Below are positions 55,540 through 64,000 of a stretch of DNA of 64,000 nt, piece by piece. Made by a program: the position numbers and the translations under genes. Below the pieces are notes generated by a model. It had not been told where the DNA came from. It made no database searches and was given only the letters and a program-made list of their open reading frames with translations. The DNA lies in NCBI GenBank assembly GCA_009760885.1, contig CM019702.1:52799282-52863281 (forward strand), read 5' to 3'. This DNA is from Achatina immaculata (Eukaryota; Mollusca; Gastropoda; Stylommatophora; Achatinidae). Each line of letters starts with the position of its first letter. The first letter of the stretch is position 1.

Positions 55540-56307
55540 CTATTCGAAATCTAAATGTTTCCTGGTTCGAAAATGTAACGTCAGCACCGAAGTCCCGCTC
55601 TTGAATGGGATCGTTTTTCCCCTGTCGGTGGTTAAAAGCACTTCCACCGTGTCAAAAGAGAATCTACTCAACGGGACGTAGTGCGCTTTATCGTAGACGC
55701 GAAACACCGGCGTCGAGCCCCTGTCCATTATAGGTATAGCACGTAACAAGGGAACCATTACATCGCCGACTGGTCTGGAGGCTACGAGATCGCAGTAAAC
55801 GAAAACGTTTCTTAAGTCGCTGTCCATTTTTACCCCAGGTTCCCCCTCTACTACAGAGGTTTCCATTTCACTTGCGTGCAACGCGGGGAGTCTAAGGAGG
55901 TCTGTTAACATATCACTTATTATAACTTCACAACCCTCTTCGTTTAGGTTGAACGAGACCTTATTCGTTGCCCGTTCCCACAAGAACCGGACAGGCATCG
56001 GACCTCCTTTCGTCATTACTAACACCTGATTATTCAGCTGATTGAGAACTAAGTCAGGTGAAGCGTACAGACCCGGCGGAACCGTCCATAATGCGGGTGG
56101 TTTACCTTTACCGGGAAGGTATTGTATCCAGGCTTCGCCCTCTAGAACGTTAAAATAAGTATTGGGTATTTGAACTTCGACCAGGCCAACTTCATATTGC
56201 TGACTCAGGTCGAATGTTTGCGGCAGTTTTACGAAAAAGTGACCAGCGTGGTTATCGGGATATACGTTCTCGGATGCGTTGCTAGGTACCGTCACGTAAA
56301 AACTCAT
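55540..56307 (-). CDS. Minor capsid protein (penton, single jelly-roll)
   Basis: 255 aa, open. The start MSFYVTVPSNASENVYPDNH and the HFFVKLPQTFDLSQQYEVGL stretch, followed by the PNTYFNV block, are the signature of Polinton penton proteins. It forms the capsid vertices. Its ATG overlaps the stop of the membrane protein gene (ATGA). The C-terminus TLHFRTRKHLDFE is typical as well. No lesion visible. Confidence 0.92.
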   Translation of the reverse strand: MSFYVTVPSNASENVYPDNHAGHFFVKLPQTFDLSQQYEVGLVEVQIPNTYFNVLEGEAWIQYLPGKGKPPALWTVPPGLYASPDLVLNQLNNQVLVMTKGGPMPVRFLWERATNKVSFNLNEEGCEVIISDMLTDLLRLPALHASEMETSVVEGEPGVKMDSDLRNVFVYCDLVASRPVGDVMVPLLRAIPIMDRGSTPVFRVYDKAHYVPLSRFSFDTVEVLLTTDRGKTIPFKSGTSVLTLHFRTRKHLDFE

Positions 56308-56543
56308 TTTAGCTTTGGATTCCGCAACATGTAACCTAGACAGCTTGACAATAGGACGATCCAGAGCTTTCCCTCGTGTTCGTCACCACCTCCGCGCGTT
56401 AGATTGAATAACGACACTCCGATGACGACGTATATAATCAACATCTGACAGATGAAGACGACCCCGGGAGGCGGAAGTAGTTTACCGAACCAGCGCGAGA
56501 CGCCCTCTCCTTCAAACGTTTCCACGTTTTCCGCTTCATCCAT
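56304..56543 (-). CDS. Small two-helix membrane protein
   Basis: 79 aa. A first hydrophobic helix (VVFICQMLIIYVVIGVSLF), a short polar loop (NLTRGGGDEHEGK) with an N-glycosylation sequon, and a second helix (LWIVLLSSCLGYML) ending PNPKLK-like (RNPKLK). A protein of this size, with the LW.ALLSSCLGY..PNPK pattern, is commonly found next to the penton gene in Polintons. Function not established; perhaps an internal virion membrane or host-membrane role. Overlaps the integrase end and the penton start. Confidence 0.75.
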   Translation of the reverse strand: MDEAENVETFEGEGVSRWFGKLLPPPGVVFICQMLIIYVVIGVSLFNLTRGGGDEHEGKLWIVLLSSCLGYMLRNPKLK

Positions 56544-57582
56544 CGTATCTGGATATGTGACCGGCGGGTATCCAGCTGTTGAATGTTTCGGGATAACCGA
56601 ACCACTTGACTAAATACTCTTTAGCCCCGCCTACATTTCGTTCTCGCTTTATACTTTCAATTCGATACACTTGTTTGTCACCAACTTTTTGGACCTCTTC
56701 GGAATAAAACGACCCTCTGACTTCTTAACCTGTGTAGTCTTTATGTCTGTACGTTATCGGAGTTGTCTTGATTACCCGACTGATTGTAAACAATTCTTCG
56801 GTCCAAGACGGGGTATACCCCTTTTTAAATGGTTGTTTGGCTTGAGCTATTCTAACTATATCCCCTTCTATAAACTGCGGTGTCCTAGGTAAAACTTCGG
56901 ACGAATATAGCGTATTCCATACTTCCTCCTGATTACTCACGTTAACCTCTACCGGAGCCATACGAATGCTCCTGTGATACGAGTAATTGTAGTTTTTGAC
57001 CAAGCGTTTTAACACGTGTATATAGCGAAAGCGGTTTGTTTTGGTAAAGTATCGCCACATCTTTTCTTTTAGGGTACGGTTGAAACGCTCCACTATGGAA
57101 GCTTTCACGTCCTCGTTCTCAGTGGTAAAGAAATGCACGTTTTCAGTGTTAAGAAACTTCAGGAAGGTCTTGTTGACAAATTCCGAACCTTTGTCCGTTT
57201 GAAAATTTATCGGTTTGCGCTCGGAGAAAATTTGACGGACCGCTTTAGCTAGGTTTTTCCCAGTCTTTGCTTTGATAGCGATAGCCCAAGCGTATTTACT
57301 AAACACGTCTATACACGTCACCAAGTAGGTGAATCCGTCGTTGTGGTTTCCTAACTGTTTCAGATCTATCAGATCGGCTTGAAATTGTTGATTTAGACCG
57401 CCTGTTACGGTCGCACGCCTCTTAAATTGGCGTCGGACTGGTTTATGGAGAGTATAGGTGTCTTGATGACGTAGCCATTCTTTAATTTCTTTAGCGTTAA
57501 TTCTCGTACTACGGTGAAGGGCGGTTGCACCAGCATACGCTCCAGGCCGACTCGGGTCGTAATAGTGTTTTTTTAGGGCCAT
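56536..57582 (-). pseudogene. Retroviral-type integrase with chromodomain, nonsense-mutated
   Basis: Inserts the linear element into host DNA, producing the 6-bp duplication. The DDE core is clear: FQADLIDLKQL (first Asp), FQTDKGSEFVNKTF (second Asp), then ENEDVKASIVERFNRTLKEK (Glu). After the core, PRTPQFIEGDIVRI is an SH3-like segment. A TAA at 56725-56727 ends the 285-codon frame, but the same frame continues with QVYRIESIKRER and EYLVKWFGYPETFNSWIPAG, a chromodomain that would direct integration to marked chromatin, and stops at a TGA (56536-56538) overlapping the membrane-protein gene. The catalytic core is intact; only the targeting tail is cut off. Confidence 0.93.
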
Positions 57583-57974
57583 TTATCCCACTTTTTTGGG
57601 GTCGGGATTTTCGACTTTTTTTTCCGGAGATAATACGACGCTAGTTCGACATTTGGCTTCAACTGATGATCCAAGGGTTTTTCTTCGTCTTTAAGTATCG
57701 GTGCCACAGGATGGGGTTCGCTAGGTTGGAGTGGTTGCTTGATATCCACGAAACCTAGTGGCTTTTGTCTATACTGCTCGAGACGCCCCAAATACCGCTG
57801 CAACGTTTGTTGGTATACTCTGGCTTTATCGCGCGGCTCAAAATCTTCCATTTCCATAATCTGTTGCATTCGACTGTCCAAATCTCTTAAGCTATCGCTG
57901 ACCGGCTCTGGTGGTAGATATTGTCTAGTAGACTCTAACAGACGAGGGTCTACCAAAATCATTTTCTTCGCCAT
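57573..57974 (-). CDS. Conserved small Polinton protein, coiled-coil-like
   Basis: 133 aa, open. Starts MAKKMILVDPRLLES, with DLDSRMQQIMEMEDFEPRDK and YQQTLQRYLGRLEQY helices and a lysine-rich end (RKKKSKIPTPKKWDKW). Proteins with the same KKMxLVDPR start and LQRYL block recur beside the integrase in Polintons and adintoviruses. No biochemical function known to me. Overlaps the integrase by 10 bp. Confidence 0.7.
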   Translation of the reverse strand: MAKKMILVDPRLLESTRQYLPPEPVSDSLRDLDSRMQQIMEMEDFEPRDKARVYQQTLQRYLGRLEQYRQKPLGFVDIKQPLQPSEPHPVAPILKDEEKPLDHQLKPNVELASYYLRKKKSKIPTPKKWDKWP

Positions 57975-57976
57975 GG

Positions 57977-58300
57977 TTAAACGCCTAGAATTCCTGTCAG
58001 AACTTTTACGATAGGGCCCAAGAGCGCGCCTATGAAACCACCTCGTTGTAAGATCTCTTTACGCCGTTTGTTGGACGTCTTCTTTAGGATAAGCTCTCTC
58101 AAGTTGTGTTTGTACCGTCGTAACTGTCTCTTCTGAGCCACCGTGACCGGGACATTGCCTTTTAATATATTATGGCAGCATTCGCAAAGCGTGGTTACTA
58201 GTTCTGGCGACGCCGTTTTCATTATAGCTTTGACCGCCGCCGGGTTAGCCCTGCTTAGGAATTGTAACATTTCGCCGTGACGTTTCACCTTGGTTGCCAT
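57977..58300 (-). CDS. Conserved small basic Polinton protein with hydrophobic C-terminus
   Basis: 107 aa, open. Contains TASPELVTTLCECCHNILKG, a basic QKRQLRRYKHNLREL stretch and a glycine-rich hydrophobic end (GGFIGALLGPIVKVLTGILG). The LCEC..N.LKG and RRYK..LR blocks recur in Polinton/adintovirus proteins at this place. The amphipathic tail resembles adenoviral membrane-lytic or core peptides, but that is only a suggestion. One base separates it from the ATPase stop. Confidence 0.7.
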   Translation of the reverse strand: MATKVKRHGEMLQFLSRANPAAVKAIMKTASPELVTTLCECCHNILKGNVPVTVAQKRQLRRYKHNLRELILKKTSNKRRKEILQRGGFIGALLGPIVKVLTGILGV

Positions 58301-58301
58301 G

Positions 58302-58916
58302 TTATTTGGGAACGTAGACCACTTGTTTCCCTGTGCTAAAAATGTTCGTGCGTATTCTCAAGTGGTCTGGTGTTTCCTGACGGAGGTCGAGTAGCAAATA
58401 ACCGTGTGGGGCGGCAGTAGCATCTTTAAAAGCTTCCTGTACGTACGACACCTTCCCTGGATACATCTGCTTGGCCAAATTGGTAATCTGCGAACCGTCT
58501 CGCGGGTTTTTGAAAAGTACTATGTAATGCGAATTGAGACTTATGGTCCTGAGCTCCTTATTTCTGTCGAAAATATTTTGTACTATATATAGTACGCTGA
58601 CGTTGCGGTGGTGGCTGCCTTTAGTAAATAGTTTTGTGACTCTGGCGTCCGTCTCGGACATTAGGTCATCGAGGACAAGCAAACGCCGTTTCTCACCTCG
58701 CCATTGCTCCATGTCGGGAAGGCCTTCGTTAAAAATCACCCCTCTCATTTCTTCGTAGATTGGCTGCCATTCGCCGTATGACCATATAATTTCTTCTGGG
58801 ACAGGATCTACCATGTTATGCATATTGTCCAAAAACTTTCGCACGAACACGGTCTTACCACTTCCTGTGGGACCAGCGATAAGAGCCGTAAAGGGATGGT
58901 GCCACCGTGGATACAT
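58302..58916 (-). CDS. FtsK/HerA-type genome-packaging ATPase (A32-like)
   Basis: 204 aa, open. Walker A in AGPTGSGKTVFVRKF near the N-terminus, Walker B in RRLLVLDDLM near residue 80, and the sensor-like block YIVQNIFDRNKELRTISLNS. This is the A32-like packaging motor that pumps DNA into the capsid. The length is usual for Polintons. First gene of the minus-strand series, with a TATA box 35 bp upstream. Confidence 0.95.
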   Translation of the reverse strand: MYPRWHHPFTALIAGPTGSGKTVFVRKFLDNMHNMVDPVPEEIIWSYGEWQPIYEEMRGVIFNEGLPDMEQWRGEKRRLLVLDDLMSETDARVTKLFTKGSHHRNVSVLYIVQNIFDRNKELRTISLNSHYIVLFKNPRDGSQITNLAKQMYPGKVSYVQEAFKDATAAPHGYLLLDLRQETPDHLRIRTNIFSTGKQVVYVPK

Positions 58917-58950
58917 TGTTGATAATGACGTAATGCACGCCAGAGCTCTT

Positions 58951-58958
58951 CTTATATA
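58951..58958 (-). promoter_or_regulatory. TATA box upstream of the ATPase gene
   Basis: TATATAAG on the minus strand, 35 bp before the ATG at 58916 and just inside the right inverted repeat. Likely promoter of the minus-strand gene series. Confidence 0.6.
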
Positions 58959-58994
58959 TTTTTCAGTTAAATAATTTTAGTCAATATAAAGTAT

Positions 58995-59193
58995 GCGTCG
59001 CGCGCCGAGGGAAATAATTGGATAATTACCAAACCGTGTCGCCGGATATAACTGATCTACTGGTCATGTGACGTCATGCCCCTAGCAACGGCGGTGGCGT
59101 CGTATTGATTATATTTTCCTCTATACGCTATAGCCGACATCTTGTTTTGGGGAGGCTCCCCAATACGACGGATACACGCCCTCCTATACTACT
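58995..59193 (-). repeat. Polinton terminal inverted repeat, right
   Basis: Mirror of 47025-47223, ending ...CTCCTATACTACT. Confidence 0.95.
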
Positions 59194-59199
59194 AAAGTA
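59194..59199. repeat. Polinton target site duplication, right (AAAGTA)
   Basis: Same six bases as 47019-47024. Confidence 0.9.
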
Positions 59200-59232
59200 A
59201 TCAATTTTGTCCTCTGTCATATACTGTATACA

Positions 59233-59238
59233 ATATAT

Positions 59239-59317
<79 letters not shown>
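59233..59317. repeat. (TA)n microsatellite, about 80 bp
   Basis: Nearly pure TA/AT array 40 bp outside the Polinton right end. Confidence 0.95.
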
Positions 59318-59319
<2 letters not shown>

Positions 59320-59321
<2 letters not shown>

Positions 59322-60200
59322 TTTATAAAGTATCAACAATGTGAATGGAGAACAGCGTACTGAGAACAAAATATAAAACTATAAATATAAAACTGATCTT
59401 CAGTGATTATATTAGCTCTCTGACTTCCCCTTTCAGATCATCATTAGTTGTTGTTCCTTTCTTTAGGTAGGGGCACTGATGTGTGCGCTACACTCGATGT
59501 GGGCTCTGTAAATGACTAAAGACTGAAACATCTGTAGTTTTAGTACATGTTAGCGATATTTTACCAGTAAAAATGTCCCTTTCATATGACACATATATAC
59601 CATGTTAAGATTTAACTGACTAATAATTTCATAAAAGTCTCTGCTTTAGGTATTTTCTTTAGAGTTGTCGTCTTCATTCTCATGTGAAGAAGAAGCAGAT
59701 CAGAGATGCAGTCGTTGCTACCTCAGTTATTTGTTCAGCGTGACTAAAACTGTATATGTTTTGTAATCTTTTTTATGATGTCTTACAAGCAAGCACTTGT
59801 TAAATAAACGAATTATGCTTTTATTTCTCGCCGATATGTCTATTTCCTTCGTTCAATAATCTGCCTTATCTCCTCGTTCCACGTTATACCTATTATGTTC
59901 CTTTGGCATTTGTTTATGACTGATGTATTACCCCTAACTCCGTTGGTTTTCTTCCATGTTTCCATAACACTTCCTTTTTCTATATCCGGTGTCGTCGCTA
60001 GTTGGGTCTCAGGATATGGTTGTTAGAGGTGTGCCCAACTCCCGGTTCAGAATATCTGACGAATCAAATCACCCCGAATTTTGCATGTCGACAGCAGACA
60101 TCTTGCATATCAATTGGATGTAGTATAGAACGTGTTAAATATCGTTTGAACAATAAGACAAAGAACATTTCTACCTTTCTTAAAATCCAGATAGTCTGCA
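59320..60200. other. 5' flank of receptor E, partly in the inverted duplication
   Basis: From about 59690 it mirrors the left end of the window. No exon recognised here apart from the receptor start at 60201. Confidence 0.5.
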
Positions 60201-60730
60201 ATGGAAGACACAGGCAATATTTCCACTTCATCACACGAACTTCCTCTTATAACTGGACAGGTAGCAGATATACTGTCGTGGTGCATATCAGGAGTTCTGT
60301 GTCAAAGGGTTAACGTTTTTGGCCTTGTAACAAAAGTCATCAATATCATGTGCTTCATTAAACAGGGCTTCAAAGAACCAATCAATGTTAGTTTGATGGG
60401 TAAGCTTCCAGATGTTCAATACTTGTCTGAGTTAGCTCAATAACCAATTAATTAACAATATACTTTTTAACGATCAGAAGTTGAACAAGTTTATAGATTA
60501 GATCAGATGGATAGATTATTTAGATTCTTTAATACAATTAGGGATTTTTGTTACATGATTAGTTAAACATTAGAGTTAAGACAACAGAAACAAGTATTTA
60601 TTGTATTTCTGTCCAAAGAATATTGTTAGGAAGGCAAAAGTGTATGTAGGTGATATAATTTGTAATAATAAACAACTTGCAAAATTGCACTTAATTTAAT
60701 TTTTCATAGAATAGTGGCCAGATCAAAGGA
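59690..60730. repeat. Right arm of the inverted segmental duplication
   Basis: Reverse-complement partner of 1-1060. Contains exon 1 of receptor E and the first part of its intron. Confidence 0.8.
60201..60399 (+). pseudogene. Receptor locus E, exon 1 (open)
   Basis: 66 codons plus one base: MEDTGNISTSSHELPLITGQ (two glycosylation-like sequons), then VADILSWCISGVLCQRVNVF and TM1 (GLVTKVINIMCFIKQG), ending at a GTAAG donor in phase 1. This exon is intact, but exons 2 and 3 of the locus are damaged, so the gene as a whole is called a pseudogene. Confidence 0.8.
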
Positions 60731-61118
60731 AAAAGTAGAGGTAGACTACACATTATAACTGCACTTTTGTGAAAATAAGAGGAAAGATGATAACTATAAG
60801 AGGTAAAACGAATGAAATGTCTGTCAATAAAAAAAATCAATTAGACCAATCCAATATTTCGGCAAAAGCCGTTATTAAATAAAGACGACAGAAATGAAAA
60901 AAAACACCCACTGAGAAATTATATCACATTACATCACATATAACCTATAATTACAATACAATAGTATGACTCCTTTCCTTACTAGTGTGTGCAGAATGTC
61001 AGATTGTAGTAGAACTGTTATTTATATTTTCAAATAAAGAATTGTAAGCTGGTTATATTCACATTCCAATCTCCGTGTTCTATACAGCTAACACATTGAT
61101 TTTGCTGTAAAAACATAA

Positions 61119-61333
61119 GTCTGTCAATATCTGATATAGGATGCATTATAACTCAAATCTGGATCAACTGTTGCTTGACTCCAGTTTTCACAAACGCTGA
61201 TTTACCTTTCGATGTGCTGGCTGTAAATTATTTGACACGTTCTTTACCACATCTTACTTTTGCAAGAGTGAGTAGTTGGATCACAGCTATAATCACACTG
61301 GAGAGGTGTTTGTGCATTATATAACCTTTACAG
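61119..61333 (+). pseudogene. Receptor locus E, exon 2 with a lost acceptor and a stop codon
   Basis: 215 bp, matching exon 2 of C and D: LSISDIGCIITQIWINC (TM2), PFDVLAVNYL, then HLTFARVSSWITAIITLER (TM3) with ERC. The base pair before the exon is AA instead of AG, so the splice acceptor is gone, and TAA at 61322-61324 stands where C and D have a Leu or Ala codon. The donor is normal. Confidence 0.85.
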
Positions 61334-63064
61334 GTTAGCACTACATTTAACAATTTCACAAGGTGAACAATCTAAATGTTGACTAAGATGGCTACTTCTG
61401 TTTGTTTCCCGTGTTATGTTATAAATATACGCAGTTTCTTTGTAAGTTATCACGGAAAATGAAACATCGTGTATCCAGGCTGATTCAGTCATAGCAGACA
61501 ACACGTATTTGACAACTGAATGTTTTTATACCACTGCGTATATGTGTATTTATGTTTGATAATTGCTTTCATCATCATCATGTGGCATGTCCTCTCTCAC
61601 AGTCCTCACCAATGCAATACGGACTTTTGCAAGTTGACCAGCGTATCGCAATGATATATTCCGACATTCCTTGATGTCCTCAATCCACCTGCGGCGATGT
61701 CTTCTCATCTCTCTTTTGCCGGGCACTCTGCTTTCTACTATCAAACTCTCCAAGTTATTGGATCTGTTGATGTTGCCGAAGTATTTCAGCTTTCTAATTT
61801 TTATGGTGTTAACTAATCAGATTTCTGCCTCATCTAGCCCCTTTAGCAGCTCTTTATTTGATATTTGCTCTATACATGATATTTTAAGCGCCTTTTTATA
61901 AAATATCATTTCAAATGCTTGTATTCGGGTATCGGGGTAGGGATATTCCTTAGCAAATGAAACGAAAGATGCTTCCTTCCCTCCGCTAGTGGAGTACCCG
62001 TATAGCCCCAGATCAGGGTCAGGTGAAGCCATGGGAGCAGGTAGTGGATGGAGCTGTGGGAGCAGTCAGCAGTTATTGAGGGTAATGGCCACACTCTGTG
62101 ATGTTAGGCAGAGAATCTCAGCTGTGGAGACAATGGCTACGATCACCCCACATGTAACAGTCACTACAAAGAAGGAAATGAATACCAATCTAATTTCTTA
62201 CACTGCCTGGAAACCTAACATGGCCTGTCTTGGGATATTGCTTTAATTCAGTTTTGCTATTTAATATTTTTTCATACGACATCTAATTCATCAAAAGGAA
62301 ATAGTTAAGCTGTTATTGTTATGCTTTCTTGTGTTCTTTATGTGCCAGGTATACGTACAGTAATCAAAATGATTAGTTGTGATAAGGGGAAACTTAGCGG
62401 AAGCAGATGTCAGATGACACAAAGTGTTGAATTCTTCCTGATTTGCATACACATTTCTTTCATTAATTCTTTACACATGCGGGTTTTTATAAAACTCCAA
62501 TCTTTACACTCTTTATATTTCTATTAGAAAAGAAAACTGGTTTGAATTTATTTTCATAGTTTCAGGAAAGTGTCTTTTATCTGATTTTGTAATAATAAAC
62601 ATCAGAAAAGTACTTATGTGAGTATATAAATAACATACACGGTACATTAATTATTATAACAAAACAAAAATGGATCGTCATTGTTCAGTTAAGTTTATGT
62701 TTTGTGTGTCTATCTCTTATCAGCGTGCGATGGTCTGTCGTCTGAAATGGTCACAGTAGTCCACACAAAAGAGGACATGTACTTCAGAATGCTTTTTTTG
62801 TGACTATTCTGGTGTAAAACGGTTTTATTCACTTTTCTTTCTTAATTATCCTGATTTTTAGAAAATATTGTTTAACTTCCTCTTTTACCAAAGTGCACAC
62901 ATTATTATTATCACTGCTTGACCAAAACAGATCTCTTGTTAAGATATACAGTCATAAGTAAAATATTTCTCCCATACATATTTTCATCAGTGGCACATGG
63001 TCACCACTTCTCTGCACAAAACATATATAAAAAATAAATAACTGGTGCTTTATTTATTTTTCAG
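61334..63064. other. Intron 2 of locus E
   Basis: Carries the family V LINE fragment at 61570-61950. The stretch at 62880-62960 resembles the region upstream of exon 3 in loci B and D (CCAAAACAGATCTCTTGTTA block), so the intron is homologous. Confidence 0.5.
61570..61950 (-). pseudogene. LINE family V, 3' fragment
   Basis: In reverse complement: FEMIFYKKALKISCIEQISN (thumb block, cf. FEMWFYRRML..SW), IRKLKYFGNINRSNNLESLI, then VPGKREMRRHRRRWIEDIKE and a (GAT)n-like tail. Related to but distinct from family IV. It is interrupted by a stop and a frameshift near 61810. Antisense in intron 2 of receptor E. Confidence 0.7.
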
Positions 63065-63670
63065 GTAAAAAATATCGTCACATCAAAATGAGTTTGTGTC
63101 ATCAGCATTTGCATCTTCGTAATTTCAATGGCAGGTGCAGCGCTAGTGTTTGCTGTCACCAGATTGGGGATGCCATTTTTTGTGCCACGAAACAGGAATA
63201 TTGTTGCCATTATTTACATCCAAAATCACGAGCTTGTTGAGCAGATTTCTTTGATCGTCAATAATTTTCTATTACCGTTTTCTGCTTTCATTTTCATTAT
63301 TATTTGTACTACAGTTATAATTATCAGCCTTTGTACAAGAGCAAAATGGCATTTAAGATAAGATAAGATGATATCATCGCAGAAAGATATTCCTGGTCGT
63401 CATGAGAAAGTTGCCAAGATGATTTTGATTATCTCAGTTTCATTTTTTTCCTGCTTTGTCCCAGTTACCATCTTGATTATGTTCGTTGCATTTGAACCTG
63501 ATCTTTATATTACAGGAAAGGATGTAATATTAACCACCGTTATATGCAGTTTTGGACTTTTCCTTGAGTCTATTAATTCCTATACGGATATTTTCATTTA
63601 TTATCATGGAAGTGGCAAATACAGAAACACTTTTAACATAATCTTCTGCAAAGACAAAAAAAAAGAATAG
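63065..63670 (+). pseudogene. Receptor locus E, exon 3 with two stop codons
   Basis: After a normal TTTTTCAG acceptor, VKNIVTSK is followed at once by TGA (63089-63091, where D has CGA). The TM4-TM5 part (AALVFAVTRLGMPFFVPRNR; LPFSAFIFIIICTTVIIISL) ends at TAA 63359-63361 in loop 3, next to a 6-bp insertion. The remaining TM6-TM7 frame (KVAKMILIISVSFFSCFVP; LESINSYTDIFIYYHGSGKY) is open to 63670. Pseudogene of the same type as D. Confidence 0.9.
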
Positions 63671-64000
63671 CCATCACACTTTAAAGTGCAGTTTGAAACA
63701 TTTGCTTGCCTGTAGTTTAAAACATATATAACTACAGTATGTACAAAATCAAATAATATTTGTTATATATACATATAGATAAGAGAGCTGATTGATAAGT
63801 TCCAGGCCCAAGTACAAATACTTGAAACACACAGTTGATATTAGGTGCATTTGTAGAACACGTTAATGCAAGATTAAACACCACGTTTCCAGAAATTAAC
63901 TGCAAACAATATTTTTTACAGGCTTCTGAAGTGGTAATGGGGGTGTAAAGTGAGAAAATGGATACAATTTCTCATCTAGCAGTCATTCGCTACCTCTGTA
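63671..64000. other. 3' flank of receptor E
   Basis: AT-rich, nothing recognised. Confidence 0.5.

Larger units (their letters stand above)
47025..59193 (-). mobile_element. Polinton/Maverick (adintovirus-like) element, 12,169 bp
   Basis: Complete from end to end: 199-bp inverted repeats, AGT...ACT termini and a 6-bp target duplication. Twelve genes are recognised, eleven on the minus strand and one on the plus strand. The set (packaging ATPase, chromodomain integrase, penton, major capsid, adenovirus-type protease, protein-primed polB) is the virion-forming core of Polintons, at the short end of their usual 12-20 kb. The minus-strand genes abut or overlap by a few bases, so they are probably expressed from shared transcripts; TATA boxes precede the ATPase and PC4-like genes. 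Nonsense codons at 49180, 50443, 52922 and 56725, and frameshifts in polB, the major capsid gene and the small basic gene, show that the copy is dead. Its inverted repeats differ at only five positions, so it is not ancient. Confidence 0.97.

Noticed and set aside
61817..62032. 71-codon minus-strand gene
   Set aside because: Its C-terminal half is LINE family V thumb sequence; the N-terminal half is unrelated flank.

Overview
This is animal nuclear DNA: AT-rich, with widely spaced introns, many 5'-truncated non-LTR retrotransposons and no operons outside one large mobile element. The only host genes I recognise form a small cluster of three-exon rhodopsin-like receptor genes. They resemble the lineage-expanded chemosensory/peptide receptors of gastropods, so a mollusc, probably a gastropod, is my best guess (inference, not proven).

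Layout. Five receptor loci and one fragment are spread over the window: A (exon 1 only, minus, left edge), B (exon 3 only, minus, 9.8-10.4 kb), C (complete, plus, 26.0-29.9 kb), D (three exons, minus, 36.2-39.9 kb, frameshift in exon 1), a fragment (46.5-46.8 kb, plus) and E (three exons, plus, 60.2-63.7 kb, several lesions). Only C is open throughout, at about 355 aa. The first ~1.05 kb of the window is an inverted copy of 59.7-60.7 kb, so the cluster grew by segmental duplication. Between the receptors lie fragments of at least five LINE families (called I-V here), two Tc1 transposase remnants, an internally deleted mariner, a mariner-type helix-turn-helix fragment, tRNA-like SINE heads, and a non-autonomous LTR-like element (11.3-16.4 kb) with a repeat-filled retroposon nested in its second LTR.

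The centrepiece is a 12,169-bp Polinton/Maverick (adintovirus-like) element at 47,025-59,193. It has 199-bp terminal inverted repeats, AGT...ACT ends and a perfect 6-bp target duplication (AAAGTA). On the minus strand it carries, in order: packaging ATPase, two small conserved proteins, chromodomain integrase, a small membrane protein, penton-like minor capsid protein, a small basic protein, double-jelly-roll major capsid protein, adenovirus-type cysteine protease, a PC4-like DNA-binding protein, and a protein-primed DNA polymerase B with N-terminal zinc fingers. Adjacent genes overlap or abut by a few bases. A single plus-strand gene, starting opposite the 5' end of polB and having its own TATA box and AATAAA, encodes a Bcl-2-family protein with BH3-, BH1- and BH2-like motifs. 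Four nonsense codons and at least three frameshifts show that this copy is now a fossil, although the Bcl-2-like, ATPase, protease and penton genes remain open.

The most novel signals are the Polinton-borne Bcl-2 homologue, the PC4-like gene, a perfect hairpin over the polB stop codon, the composite retroposon with three tandem arrays, and a textbook twin-primed LINE.
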